Positions 55,432 to 63,654 of a stretch of 64,000 nucleotides of DNA are shown piece by piece. Under the pieces are notes generated by a model. It was not told the DNA's origin. It ran no database searches and saw nothing but the letters and a program-made list of their open reading frames with translations. Numbering within the stretch: position 1 is the stretch's first letter; each line of letters opens with the position of its first letter. The position numbers were made by a program, and so were the translations under genes. Origin of the DNA: COE1 sp949066965 (lineage in GTDB: Bacteria > Bacillota > Clostridia > Lachnospirales > Lachnospiraceae); contig CARTDA010000013.1 in the NCBI GenBank assembly GCA_949066965.1, forward strand, positions 24,651 through 88,650, in the 5' to 3' direction.

Positions 55432-56437
55432 GGCAGACAGCAGGGGCAAAAGGCAGCTGAAAATAGGCGATGTTATCCTTGAAAATAATGTCATACTCGC
55501 ACCGATGGCAGGAGTCACAGACCTGCCATTTCGCGTGATATGCAAGGAACAGGGCGCGGGGCTGCTGTGCATGGAGATGGTGAGCGCAAAGGCAGTCCAT
55601 TTTCAAAACAAAAATACCGAGGCGCTGATGGAAATCCATCCGGAGGAAATGCCTGTTTCCCTGCAGCTGTTCGGCTCGGAACCGGACATCATGGCAGAGG
55701 CGGCAGCGCACATTGCGGACAGACCGTTTGCAATACTTGATATCAACATGGGCTGTCCGGTTCCCAAGGTCGTCAACAACCGCGAGGGCAGCGCCCTGAT
55801 GAAAAATCCAGCGCTTGCCGGTGCAATTATCCAAGCGGTTTCCCATGCCGTGAAAAAACCTGTGACAGTAAAAATCCGGAAGGGGTTCGACGACAACTCG
55901 GTGAATGCCGTGGAAATCGCCAGGATTGCGGAGGAAAACGGCGCGGCGGCGGTCGCAGTGCATGGAAGGACGAGGGAGCAGTATTATTCCGGCAGGGCAG
56001 ACTGGGATATTATCAGGCAGGTAAAGGAAGCCGTGCGCATCCCGGTAATCGGAAACGGAGATGTGACAGATGCCGTGTCTGCGGCAAAAATGATGGCAGA
56101 AACAGGCTGTGACGGCATTATGGTGGGCAGGGCAAGCCGTGGAAACCCATGGATTTTCCGGGAAATCAACAGCTATCTTGACACAGGCACGATACCGGAA
56201 AGACCGACGAAGGAGGAGGTCTGTGACACGATTTTAAGGCATGCCGAATTACAGCGGGACTATAAGGGCGAGTATATCGCCGTGCGCGAGATGCGAAAGC
56301 ACATCGCATGGTACACCGCAGGCTACCCGCATTCCGCGGGGCTGCGCAGGATGGTGAATACGATAGACAGCTTCGCGGAGCTGACAGAAAGTGTGCGGAG
56401 GATATTTTTGGAGGACGGAAATAGGATAACATGGTAA
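55412..56437 (+). CDS. dusB: tRNA-dihydrouridine synthase (DusB)
   Basis: Flavoenzyme of 341 residues reducing uridines in tRNA. It starts with the TIM-barrel FMN-binding APMAGVTDLPFR, has the catalytic cysteine in DINMGCPVPKV (about residue 114), VKIRKGFDD, VHGRTREQYYSG and GNGDV, then a C-terminal helical domain. It overlaps both coaX upstream and the lipoprotein gene downstream (7 bases), so the three are likely co-transcribed. Confidence 0.95.
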   Translation: MRKTTDRADSRGKRQLKIGDVILENNVILAPMAGVTDLPFRVICKEQGAGLLCMEMVSAKAVHFQNKNTEALMEIHPEEMPVSLQLFGSEPDIMAEAAAHIADRPFAILDINMGCPVPKVVNNREGSALMKNPALAGAIIQAVSHAVKKPVTVKIRKGFDDNSVNAVEIARIAEENGAAAVAVHGRTREQYYSGRADWDIIRQVKEAVRIPVIGNGDVTDAVSAAKMMAETGCDGIMVGRASRGNPWIFREINSYLDTGTIPERPTKEEVCDTILRHAELQRDYKGEYIAVREMRKHIAWYTAGYPHSAGLRRMVNTIDSFAELTESVRRIFLEDGNRITW

Positions 56438-57741
56438 AAAAACGGAATGGATTGTTGTGCAGCCTGGCAAGCTTTGGCGTCATGCCGGCGGTGTTTCTGA
56501 CTGCGTGCGGCAATGTGCAGCAGACGGAATCCGACGGTGCTATCGAATTTGGCATGATAACGGGAGAAACGAGACAGCCGGAGGAAATGGAACGGATGCA
56601 GGAGCCATCAGAACCATACCAGCAGATGCTTTTGTATATTCGGGAGGGACTTTACCGGCATGGGGTAGAAGGTACGTATCAGGCATATTTCAGTGCGGTG
56701 GAGGATGAGTGTGACGGGTATTATTGGCGTGGCAGGGACTGGGATGCATATGGGGACGCACATTTCTGCGAGGTATTGTTAGAGGAGAATGGAAATTATT
56801 GGAGCGAGAGCGTGGTGTACACATATGATGCCGAAACCGGGTGGTATATGTTTTATGGGCAGTATGAGCCTGTTCTTGTGGGAGATCCGCTTAGTGTAAT
56901 GACGGCGGAAAATGATTATGTACTGGACGTTATGGATAATCACGTATATACCTGCCAGATATCCGGCAAAATGAATTTGCCGTTTCCCATGAAATATATT
57001 TCAGAAAACGCACCAGCTGAAGATGACAAGTATATTGATATTCCATTTTCCGAGGCATGGCGGGGCGCTTCGGGAGCCTCGGAAGACAGGCTTTCTTATG
57101 GAGTGTATCCGAGACTGTATACGTATGTGGACGACAGGCTTGATATGTATATTACAATCATATATCCTGAAATCAGTCTGTCAGGCTCCTATGATGATGC
57201 AGAAAAGCAGAAAATGGAGGATGACATAAATAAGCTCATAAAATCCGCTTTTTTTTATGGGTGTGGTGTGGATGACAGCAAGCTGTTTAATCCCCGCGAG
57301 GAAATATATGGAAACATTCAGCGGAACTATATTATTACAAGAAGGGATGAAAACTATTTTTCCATACGCATTTACGAAGGCAGCTATTACCGTGGTGCAA
57401 ATCATCCAAATGAATGGGAAACAGCCATTACATTGGATATGCATAGCGGCAGGCTCCTGAACCTTGGCGATGTTGCGGGCGGGGAACGGACGATAGGGGA
57501 TTTGTTTGGCACTGGGGCGTTTCGGTGTATGTGGTATTGGAGGGATGGAAACGAGGAAGTGATTCCGGAGAAATATAACGAAGATTATTTGGCGCGTTAT
57601 AAAGAAAGTACTAAAAAGTGCAGCGAATACGGCTCTGATTTTTACATCACGGACAGGGCGCTGGGGCTGATTACAACAGAATCCCGATATTACACAAATG
57701 TTGAGGCAGACTTTGCGGATTTGGGAATCAGCGGATTTTAA
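56431..57741 (+). CDS. Lipoprotein with DUF3298-like C-terminus
   Basis: A 436-residue probable lipoprotein: lipobox LTAC-G at about residues 23-27, an acidic linker, then an extracytoplasmic region. The last ~200 residues have RRDENYFSIRIYEGSYYRG and TLDMHSGRLLNLGDV, resembling the DUF4163/DUF3298 (RsiV-like) module, though without a transmembrane anchor. Function unknown. It overlaps dusB by 7 bases. Confidence 0.7.
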   Translation: MVKKRNGLLCSLASFGVMPAVFLTACGNVQQTESDGAIEFGMITGETRQPEEMERMQEPSEPYQQMLLYIREGLYRHGVEGTYQAYFSAVEDECDGYYWRGRDWDAYGDAHFCEVLLEENGNYWSESVVYTYDAETGWYMFYGQYEPVLVGDPLSVMTAENDYVLDVMDNHVYTCQISGKMNLPFPMKYISENAPAEDDKYIDIPFSEAWRGASGASEDRLSYGVYPRLYTYVDDRLDMYITIIYPEISLSGSYDDAEKQKMEDDINKLIKSAFFYGCGVDDSKLFNPREEIYGNIQRNYIITRRDENYFSIRIYEGSYYRGANHPNEWETAITLDMHSGRLLNLGDVAGGERTIGDLFGTGAFRCMWYWRDGNEEVIPEKYNEDYLARYKESTKKCSEYGSDFYITDRALGLITTESRYYTNVEADFADLGISGF

Positions 57742-57745
57742 AATC

Positions 57746-57774
57746 TTGACATAACGGCTAAAAGACGCTATAAT
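57746..57774 (+). promoter_or_regulatory. Consensus sigma-A promoter of greA-lysS
   Basis: TTGACA, a 17-base spacer and TATAAT: both hexamers match the consensus exactly. It lies about 82 bases before greA. Confidence 0.9.
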
Positions 57775-57855
57775 ATGCAACAGAATTTTGAGACTTAATA
57801 ATTTATATTAAATATATGTGATTAATTCTTATAATAGAAAGGACAGAGTGGTTTC

Positions 57856-58344
57856 ATGGAAGGAAAGAAGAATTTACTGACACGGGAAGGTTTGAAAAAA
57901 TATGAGGACGAGTTACATGAACTCAAGGTAGTCAAACGAAAAGAGGTCGCACAGAAAATTAAGGAAGCAAGGGAGCAGGGCGACCTTTCGGAGAATGCGG
58001 AGTATGATGCGGCAAAAGACGAACAGCGCGACATCGAGGCACGTATTGAGGAGCTTGAGAAAATCCTGAAAAACGTGGAAGTCGGCGATATGGACGAGGA
58101 TGGCCACGACCTTGACAAGGTGAGCTTCGGACTTGCAGTCAAGGTGAAGGACAATGAGTTTGACGACGAGATGGAGTTCAAGATTGTGGGCGCGACGGAG
58201 GCTAACAGCCTCAAGGGCAGGATTTCCAACGAGTCACCGCTCGGAAAGGCACTGATTGGGGCAAAAATAGGTGATGTTGTTACTGTGGAAGCGCCGGCAG
58301 GCGTGATTGAGTATACGATACTGGATATCTACAAGCCGGAATAG
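57856..58344 (+). CDS. greA: Transcription elongation factor GreA
   Basis: Rescues backtracked RNA polymerase by stimulating transcript cleavage. The 162 residues have the N-terminal coiled coil with the tip acidic pair in GDLSENAEYDAAKDEQ, and the C-terminal FKBP-like domain with S-P-L-G-K-A-L-I-G. Driven by a consensus promoter and followed 25 bases later by lysS. Confidence 0.96.
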   Translation: MEGKKNLLTREGLKKYEDELHELKVVKRKEVAQKIKEAREQGDLSENAEYDAAKDEQRDIEARIEELEKILKNVEVGDMDEDGHDLDKVSFGLAVKVKDNEFDDEMEFKIVGATEANSLKGRISNESPLGKALIGAKIGDVVTVEAPAGVIEYTILDIYKPE

Positions 58345-58369
58345 AAAATGTTACGAGAGGAGAATTTTT

Positions 58370-59983
58370 GTGGCACAAGAGAATAACAATCAGAATAATA
58401 ATAATCAGCAGGACGTAAATCAGCTTTTGACTGTACGCAGTGCACAGAAAGGAAGTGTACCGGATGAAAATCAGCTTTTGGCTGTACGCAGCGCACAGAA
58501 AGGAAGTGTACCGGATGAAAATCAGCTTTTGGCTGTACGCAGGGAGAAGCTTGCCGCCTTGCAGGAGGCAGGAAAAGACCCGTTCCGGATTACAAAGTTT
58601 GATGTCACGCACCACAGCCAGGATGTGAAGGATGACTTCGACGCGCTCGAGGGGAAGACAGTGACCATCGCAGGGCGCATGATGTTCAAGCGCGTGATGG
58701 GAAAGGCTTCTTTCTGCAATATACAGGATTTGAAGGGAAGTATCCAGTGCTATGTCGCAAGGGACAGTATCGGTGAGGAGCCGTATGCAGATTTCAAGAA
58801 ATATGATGTGGGTGATATCCTTGGTGTCAGCGGTGAGGTATTTAAGACGAAAACGGGCGAGATGTCCATTCATGCGGCTTCTGTCACGCTTTTATCCAAA
58901 AGCCTTCAGATTCTTCCTGAGAAGTTTCATGGGCTGACAGATACGGATATGCGTTACCGCCAGCGCTATGTCGACCTGATTATGAATGCGGAGGTAAAGG
59001 ACACGTTTATCAAGCGTTCAAAAGTCCTCTCAAGCATTCGCCGTTATCTTGACGGACAGGGCTTTATGGAGGTGGAGACGCCGATGCTGGTGTCCAACGC
59101 AGGCGGCGCAGCGGCAAGACCGTTCGAGACGCATTTCAATGCGCTCGACGAGGACTTAAAGCTCCGCATTTCCCTGGAGCTGTATTTAAAGAGACTGATT
59201 GTAGGCGGCATGGAGCGTGTCTATGAGATTGGACGCGTGTTCCGCAATGAAGGGCTTGATACGAGACACAATCCGGAGTTCACGCTGATGGAGCTGTACC
59301 AGGCATACACGGATTATCACGGCATGATGGATTTGACGGAGAACCTGTACCGCTATGTGGCAAAGGAAGTGACAGGCTCTGAAATCCTTACCTATGGCGA
59401 GCACCAGATGGATCTGTCAAAGCCGTTTGAGCGCATCACGATGGTGGATGCTGTCAAGAAGTATTCGGGTGTAGATTTTAATGAAATTCACACGCTTGAG
59501 GAAGCCAGGGCGATTGCAAAGGAAAAGCATATTGAGTTTGAGGAGCGTCATAAGAAGGGTGATATTTTGAATCTGTTCTTTGAGGAGTTTGTGGAGGAGC
59601 ACCTGATTCAGCCTACGTTTGTGATGGACCATCCGGTTGAGATATCCCCGCTCACTAAAAAGAAGCCGGATAATCCGGAGTATGTGGAGCGCTTTGAGTT
59701 CTTTATGAACGGCTGGGAGATGGCGAACGCATATTCCGAGCTCAATGACCCGGTTGACCAGCGGGAACGCTTTGCGGCGCAGGAAGCTTTGCTGGCAGCA
59801 GGCGACGCGGAGGCAAATCACACGGATGAGGACTTTTTAAATGCACTCAGCATCGGAATGCCCCCGACAGGAGGCATCGGATTTGGAATTGACAGGATGG
59901 TCATGATGATGACGGACAGCCCGGCAATCAGGGATGTGTTGTTGTTCCCGACGATGAAAACGCTTGGCGGAAAAGACCAGTAA
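58370..59983 (+). CDS. lysS: Lysyl-tRNA synthetase (class II)
   Basis: Charges tRNA-Lys. The 537 residues have the OB anticodon domain (about 75-195) and the class II core: motif 2 RVYEIGRVFRNEGLDTRHNPEFT and motif 3 GIGFGIDRMVMM. The GTG start has AGAGGAG 7 bases ahead. The N-terminal extension carries a 17-residue tandem duplication (NQLLAVRSAQKGSVPDE) before the usual NQLLAVRREKL. The frame is intact and the enzyme should work. It is the last chromosomal gene before the integrated element. Confidence 0.95.
   Translation: MAQENNNQNNNNQQDVNQLLTVRSAQKGSVPDENQLLAVRSAQKGSVPDENQLLAVRREKLAALQEAGKDPFRITKFDVTHHSQDVKDDFDALEGKTVTIAGRMMFKRVMGKASFCNIQDLKGSIQCYVARDSIGEEPYADFKKYDVGDILGVSGEVFKTKTGEMSIHAASVTLLSKSLQILPEKFHGLTDTDMRYRQRYVDLIMNAEVKDTFIKRSKVLSSIRRYLDGQGFMEVETPMLVSNAGGAAARPFETHFNALDEDLKLRISLELYLKRLIVGGMERVYEIGRVFRNEGLDTRHNPEFTLMELYQAYTDYHGMMDLTENLYRYVAKEVTGSEILTYGEHQMDLSKPFERITMVDAVKKYSGVDFNEIHTLEEARAIAKEKHIEFEERHKKGDILNLFFEEFVEEHLIQPTFVMDHPVEISPLTKKKPDNPEYVERFEFFMNGWEMANAYSELNDPVDQRERFAAQEALLAAGDAEANHTDEDFLNALSIGMPPTGGIGFGIDRMVMMMTDSPAIRDVLLFPTMKTLGGKDQ
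58418..58540 (+). repeat. 51-bp in-frame tandem repeat within lysS
   Basis: Copy 1 is 58418-58468, copy 2 is 58469-58519 and a partial third begins at 58520. The copies differ at two bases (A/G in the Thr/Ala codon; T/C in the Ser codon), implying recent duplication. Each encodes 17 residues. Confidence 0.95.
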
Positions 59984-60015
59984 AATCAAGGGTTTGCGGA
60001 CTTAAAGACAGTATG

Positions 60016-60035
60016 GTACGACAAGAGTACGACAA
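60016..60035 (+). repeat. GTACGACAA direct repeats at the element boundary
   Basis: GTACGACAA occurs at 60016-60024 and 60027-60035, with a related GTACGATAA at 60106-60114. Short direct repeats of this kind can be arm-type integrase sites, but this is inferred from position. Confidence 0.4.
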
Positions 60036-60112
60036 AATAAACTCTCTTAACGGGTTAAAATAAATGATTTTAAATTAAACTCGTGTCAGTTCAAGTTAAT
60101 ATTTTGTACGAT

Positions 60113-60157
60113 AAGGACATTTTTCTAAAAGAAAATTTTAGGGAAGTGTCCTTTTGT
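60113..60157 (+). terminator. Hairpin before the DUF6075 gene
   Basis: Outer stem AAGGACA/TGTCCTT and inner stem CTAAAA/TTTTAG are followed by a short T-run. It may insulate the element from lysS transcription. Confidence 0.65.
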
Positions 60158-60196
60158 TATGGTCAAAAAACAAAATAAGAAATGGAGGAAATGAAC

Positions 60197-60658
60197 ATGA
60201 GTAGTACAGCGTTAGGAGCAGAGAAAGCGATTATTTTTATCAGCGATGCACATGAAAAATTCTACTATGAGAAATTGAAAGAGGTCAGGTATCAGGACGT
60301 GTACCACAAAGCGCTTGTATATTGTCTTGGTATCAGCGATGACACAAGAAGAAATATCAACAGCATTTATAACTTTAAGACAGGCTGTGTAAAAACGGAG
60401 TGTCTGCATGAAGGCTGGCAGACCAGCGGGAGCTTAAAAGTAGTCAGGATGGCGTTTAACCTTTACTGCAATGGTACGCCAAGTGTCTTTGATTACGATG
60501 ATGCGGAGGAACAGGTGGACGAGTGCAGACGGTACACAGTGGAAGAACTGTTCTGCTGTGCCTATGCGCCTTATTTTTGGCAGGCGGTACAGATTCGTTA
60601 TCCGGAATATGTAACATATAACCACAACTTGTACGCCATGCTTGGAGGACGGGATTGA
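60197..60658 (+). CDS. DUF6075-like protein of the integrative element
   Basis: A 153-residue protein with DAHEKFYYEKLKEVRYQDVY, KALVYCLGISDDTRRN and IYNFKTGCVKTECLHEGWQT, which I associate with DUF6075, a family common at the start of Firmicute conjugative elements. Function unknown. GGAGG lies 8 bases before the chosen ATG; two earlier in-frame ATGs overlap that ribosome site. Its stop overlaps the next start (TGATG). Confidence 0.75.
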   Translation: MSSTALGAEKAIIFISDAHEKFYYEKLKEVRYQDVYHKALVYCLGISDDTRRNINSIYNFKTGCVKTECLHEGWQTSGSLKVVRMAFNLYCNGTPSVFDYDDAEEQVDECRRYTVEELFCCAYAPYFWQAVQIRYPEYVTYNHNLYAMLGGRD

Positions 60659-60834
60659 TGTTAAAAGTCAGGCTTATGGGAACAAAGAACGATATTAAGT
60701 GGTTCGGGAAGATTTTACAGCGTAACCCGAAAATCGAGGTGACGGAGTTTTCCGATATGTTCCCAAACAAAGGGACAAAGAAATATTACAGGACTTATGT
60801 GGAAGTCAGGAAAAGCAACGTAAAAGAAAATTAG
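60658..60834 (+). CDS. Small DUF3970-like protein
   Basis: A 58-residue protein starting in the TGATG overlap with the preceding gene. It contains KVRLMGTKNDIKWF, then N-P-K-I-E-V and NKGTKKYYRTYVEV. This matches the short DUF3970 proteins found in conjugative elements. Function unknown. GGAGG lies about 11 bases before the ATG. Confidence 0.75.
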   Translation: MLKVRLMGTKNDIKWFGKILQRNPKIEVTEFSDMFPNKGTKKYYRTYVEVRKSNVKEN

Positions 60835-60855
60835 TAGAAGCAAAGGAGAATTATC

Positions 60856-61641
60856 ATGTGTAAAATAATCGCAATCGCAAACCAGAAAGGCGGTGTGGGC
60901 AAGACCACCACCACAAGCAATTTAGGAATCGGGCTGGCAAAACAGGGAAAGAAAGTGCTTCTGATTGATGCGGACGCACAGGGCAGTCTGACCGCAAGTT
61001 TAGGCTTTACAGAGCCGGACAGTCTGGAAGTCACGCTTGCAACCATTATGGGGAACTTAATCAATGACGGGGAAGTAGAGCCGGGGGAAGGTATCCTCCA
61101 CCATGAGGAAGGGATAGACTTAATGCCGGGGAACATTGAGCTTTCCGGTCTGGAGGTTTCCCTTGTGAATGTGATGAGCCGGGAAACGGTACTCCGGTCA
61201 TACATAGAGATTGTCCGGGAGAGTTACGATTATATCTTGATTGACTGTATGCCTTCCCTCGGCATGATTACCATAAACGCCTTTGCCTGCGCCGACAGTA
61301 TCCTGATACCTGTACAGGCGGCATACCTGCCCGTCAAAGGCTTGCAGCAGCTTATTAAGACGGTGGGAAAGGTAAAGCGGCAGATTAACCCGAAACTGGA
61401 GATTGAGGGGATTCTGCTTACAATGGTGGACAGCCGGACGAACTACGCAAAGGACATCAGCGCCATGCTGAAGGAAGCCTATGGAAGCCGGGTGAGGATA
61501 TTTGCCAATGTCATTCCCATTTCCGTCCGGGCGGCGGAGATTTCAGCGGAGGGCGTCAGCATCTACAAGCATGATCCAAAGGGGAAAGTGGCGTCAGCTT
61601 ACGATTCTCTGACAAAGGAGGTGCTTGCAGATGGGCAGTAA
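60856..61641 (+). CDS. parA: ParA-family partition ATPase
   Basis: A 261-residue Soj/ParA ATPase with the deviant Walker A KGGVGKTTTT (residues 11-20), Walker A' region DADAQGSLTASLG and Walker B YILIDCMPSLG. It segregates replicons with ParB, encoded next; the 3' end overlaps parB by 11 bases. AAAGGAG precedes the ATG. It has no N-terminal HTH, so it is the chromosomal/Ib-like short form. Confidence 0.93.
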   Translation: MCKIIAIANQKGGVGKTTTTSNLGIGLAKQGKKVLLIDADAQGSLTASLGFTEPDSLEVTLATIMGNLINDGEVEPGEGILHHEEGIDLMPGNIELSGLEVSLVNVMSRETVLRSYIEIVRESYDYILIDCMPSLGMITINAFACADSILIPVQAAYLPVKGLQQLIKTVGKVKRQINPKLEIEGILLTMVDSRTNYAKDISAMLKEAYGSRVRIFANVIPISVRAAEISAEGVSIYKHDPKGKVASAYDSLTKEVLADGQ

Positions 61642-62521
61642 CGCAAAACCAAGAAGCGCATCAAAGGTTGCTCTGGAAAGTTTTGATGATTTGTTCGGTG
61701 GGAGTGCTGCACAGGAAAGCGGCGTTGAACAGATTATCAATGCGCCGCTGGCAGAGCTTTATACGTTCAAAGACCACCCTTTCCGGGTGGAGGACGATGA
61801 GAAGATGGAGGAAACAACCGAGAGTATCCGGCAGTACGGGGTGCTTGTGCCGGGGATTGCAAGACCGAGGGCGGGCGGCGGCTATGAAATCATAGCCGGA
61901 CACCGCCGCAAACGTGGCTCGGAGCTTGCCGGAAAGACGGAGATGCCTGTGATTGTCCGCAACTACACCGATGATGAAGCTACGATAATCATGGTGGATT
62001 CCAATATCCAGAGGGAAGATATTTTACCGAGTGAGAAGGCGAGAGCCTACAAGATGAAATATGAAGCCATGAAGCATCAGGGGAAGAAGTCAGGCAGAAA
62101 CACACTGGATGAGGTCGGGGAAGCTGCCGGGGAAAACGCTAAAAAGGTACAGCGGTATATCTGGCTTTCCCGTTTGACTGATGAACTCCTTGCTATGGTG
62201 GACGGTAAAAAGCTCGGTTTCTCACAGGGCGTTGACATTTCCTTTCTGGCGGAGGAAGCGCAGCAGTGGGTGCAGGCAGTCATAGAGGAAAAAGGCTGTA
62301 ACGTCAGCATGGCGCAGTCGGCAAAAATCAAGGAATATGGCAAGACCGGGGAGCTTACCCTTGCAATGGTGCGCCTGATACTGACGGAGGAAAAGCCGAA
62401 GGAACGGAAAGTGACACTGAAAGCGGATAAAATCAGCGAATATTTTGCGGAGGACTGCAGCAGTGAGGAAATAGAGGGCATCATCATTCAGCTATTGGAT
62501 GAATGGAAGAAAAGACAATAG
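61631..62521 (+). CDS. parB: ParB/Spo0J-family partition protein
   Basis: A 296-residue ParB-type protein. The N-terminal CTPase/nuclease-like fold has GIARPRAGGGYEIIAGHRR (the G-E-R-R box appears as GHRR) and NIQREDILPSEKARAYKM, followed by a helix-turn-helix region. It starts at the ATG 7 bases after GGAGGT; an in-frame TTG two codons earlier is rejected. No parS site was identified. Confidence 0.9.
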   Translation: MGSNAKPRSASKVALESFDDLFGGSAAQESGVEQIINAPLAELYTFKDHPFRVEDDEKMEETTESIRQYGVLVPGIARPRAGGGYEIIAGHRRKRGSELAGKTEMPVIVRNYTDDEATIIMVDSNIQREDILPSEKARAYKMKYEAMKHQGKKSGRNTLDEVGEAAGENAKKVQRYIWLSRLTDELLAMVDGKKLGFSQGVDISFLAEEAQQWVQAVIEEKGCNVSMAQSAKIKEYGKTGELTLAMVRLILTEEKPKERKVTLKADKISEYFAEDCSSEEIEGIIIQLLDEWKKRQ

Positions 62522-62538
62522 AGGGGAGGTGCATCAGC

Positions 62539-63654
62539 GTGGATGGCACAATAAAATTTGACTATTATTATGGCATCGAAGCGGAACAGTTTTCTTTTTA
62601 CCGGGTTCCGAGGCTGCTGATAAAAGACGCAAGGTTTAAAGAGTTGTCCAGCGATGCAAAGCTCCTTTATGGTCTGATGCTTGACAGGCTGGCATTGTCA
62701 ATCAAGAATGGCTGGCTTGACGAGGAAAACAGGGTGTATATCCATTACACCCTGGATAACATAATGGAGGATTTGGGATGCGCAAGGGAGAAATGTGCCA
62801 AAGTGATTGCGGAGCTTGACAGCAAAAAGGGAATCGGTCTGATTGAGAAGAAAAGACGGGGACTGGGCAAGCCGGACATCATCTATGTGAAGAATTTTGC
62901 GACACTGGATACCGGGAAAGAACCGGGCGGAGAGCCGGAAAACCCTGATAATGCTGACAATTCCGCAGAAGTTCGGAAACCGAACTTCAAGAGGTTCGAT
63001 AATCAAACTTCAAGAAGTTCGGAAATCGAACTTCAAGAGATTCGGAAACCGAACTTGCAGGAGTTCGGAAACCAAACTTCAAGAGATTCGGAAACCGAAC
63101 TTGCGGAAGTTCGGGAATCGAACCCTAATTATAACAATACTAATTATACTGATCTGAGTTATACCAATCCTATCAATCAATCAGACAGTGAAGCAGAAAA
63201 ACAGGAACCGGGCAAGCTGGATAATGGTATGATTGATGTGATGGATGAAGCCAGCGCCTACATGGAAATCATTAAGAAAAATATTGAGTATGAGCATCAC
63301 ATGAAATATGGCGATTGGAGTGAAAAAGGTCTGTATGAGGAACTGTATGAGGTGATATGCGAGATTGTGTGTGTAAAGCGCAGGACGGTAAAGGTGAATG
63401 GGGAGGATTACCCTTATGAGCTTGTAAAGTCTAAGTTTTTAAAGCTGGACAGTTCCCATTTGGAGTATGTCATTGGGTGTATGAAGGAAACCACAACAAA
63501 AATAGCCAACATCAGGGCATACATGGTGACTGCCCTCTATAATGCCCCCAATACCATGAACCATTATTACCAGCAGTTAGTTCAGCATGATATGTATGGC
63601 GGCGGTTGGGAAGAAAAAGGACTGTTCCAGTCCAAAGCGGAAGGAGATGGATAA
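62539..63654 (+). CDS. repA: RepA_N-family replication initiator
   Basis: A 371-residue initiator. The N-terminal RepA_N winged-helix domain (about 15-120) has FYRVPRLLIKDARFKELSSD and IHYTLDNIMEDLGCAREK. A linker encoded by seven 23-bp iterons follows (about 145-195), then a C-terminal DUF6017-like domain (about 235-360: SSHLEYVIGCMKETTTKI). In RepA_N replicons the origin lies inside the rep gene, so the iterons are the probable oriV. GTG start with GGGGAGGT 8 bases ahead. The gene overlaps nothing but follows parB by 17 bases. Confidence 0.9.
   Translation: MDGTIKFDYYYGIEAEQFSFYRVPRLLIKDARFKELSSDAKLLYGLMLDRLALSIKNGWLDEENRVYIHYTLDNIMEDLGCAREKCAKVIAELDSKKGIGLIEKKRRGLGKPDIIYVKNFATLDTGKEPGGEPENPDNADNSAEVRKPNFKRFDNQTSRSSEIELQEIRKPNLQEFGNQTSRDSETELAEVRESNPNYNNTNYTDLSYTNPINQSDSEAEKQEPGKLDNGMIDVMDEASAYMEIIKKNIEYEHHMKYGDWSEKGLYEELYEVICEIVCVKRRTVKVNGEDYPYELVKSKFLKLDSSHLEYVIGCMKETTTKIANIRAYMVTALYNAPNTMNHYYQQLVQHDMYGGGWEEKGLFQSKAEGDG
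62971..63125. repeat. Seven 23-bp iterons inside repA (probable origin)
   Basis: Units start at 62971, 62994, 63017, 63040, 63063, 63086 and 63109. The core is the palindrome GTTCGG-AAA-CCGAAC with a CTTCAAGAG-type spacer. Because 23 is not a multiple of 3, successive units are read in the three frames in turn, giving cycles of RKPN, NQTS and SE-EL peptides. Unit 7 is degenerate at its end. Confidence 0.9.

Noticed and set aside
58418..58540. Frameshift or pseudogene in lysS
   Set aside because: The duplication is 51 bases per unit and keeps the frame; all synthetase motifs downstream are intact.
62971..63125. Possible CRISPR array
   Set aside because: Units are contiguous 23-bp repeats without unique spacers and lie inside an open reading frame of a replication initiator.
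63109..63125. TTCGGGAATCGAACCC resembling a tRNA T-arm
   Set aside because: It is the seventh iteron; no acceptor stem, D-arm or anticodon arm surrounds it.
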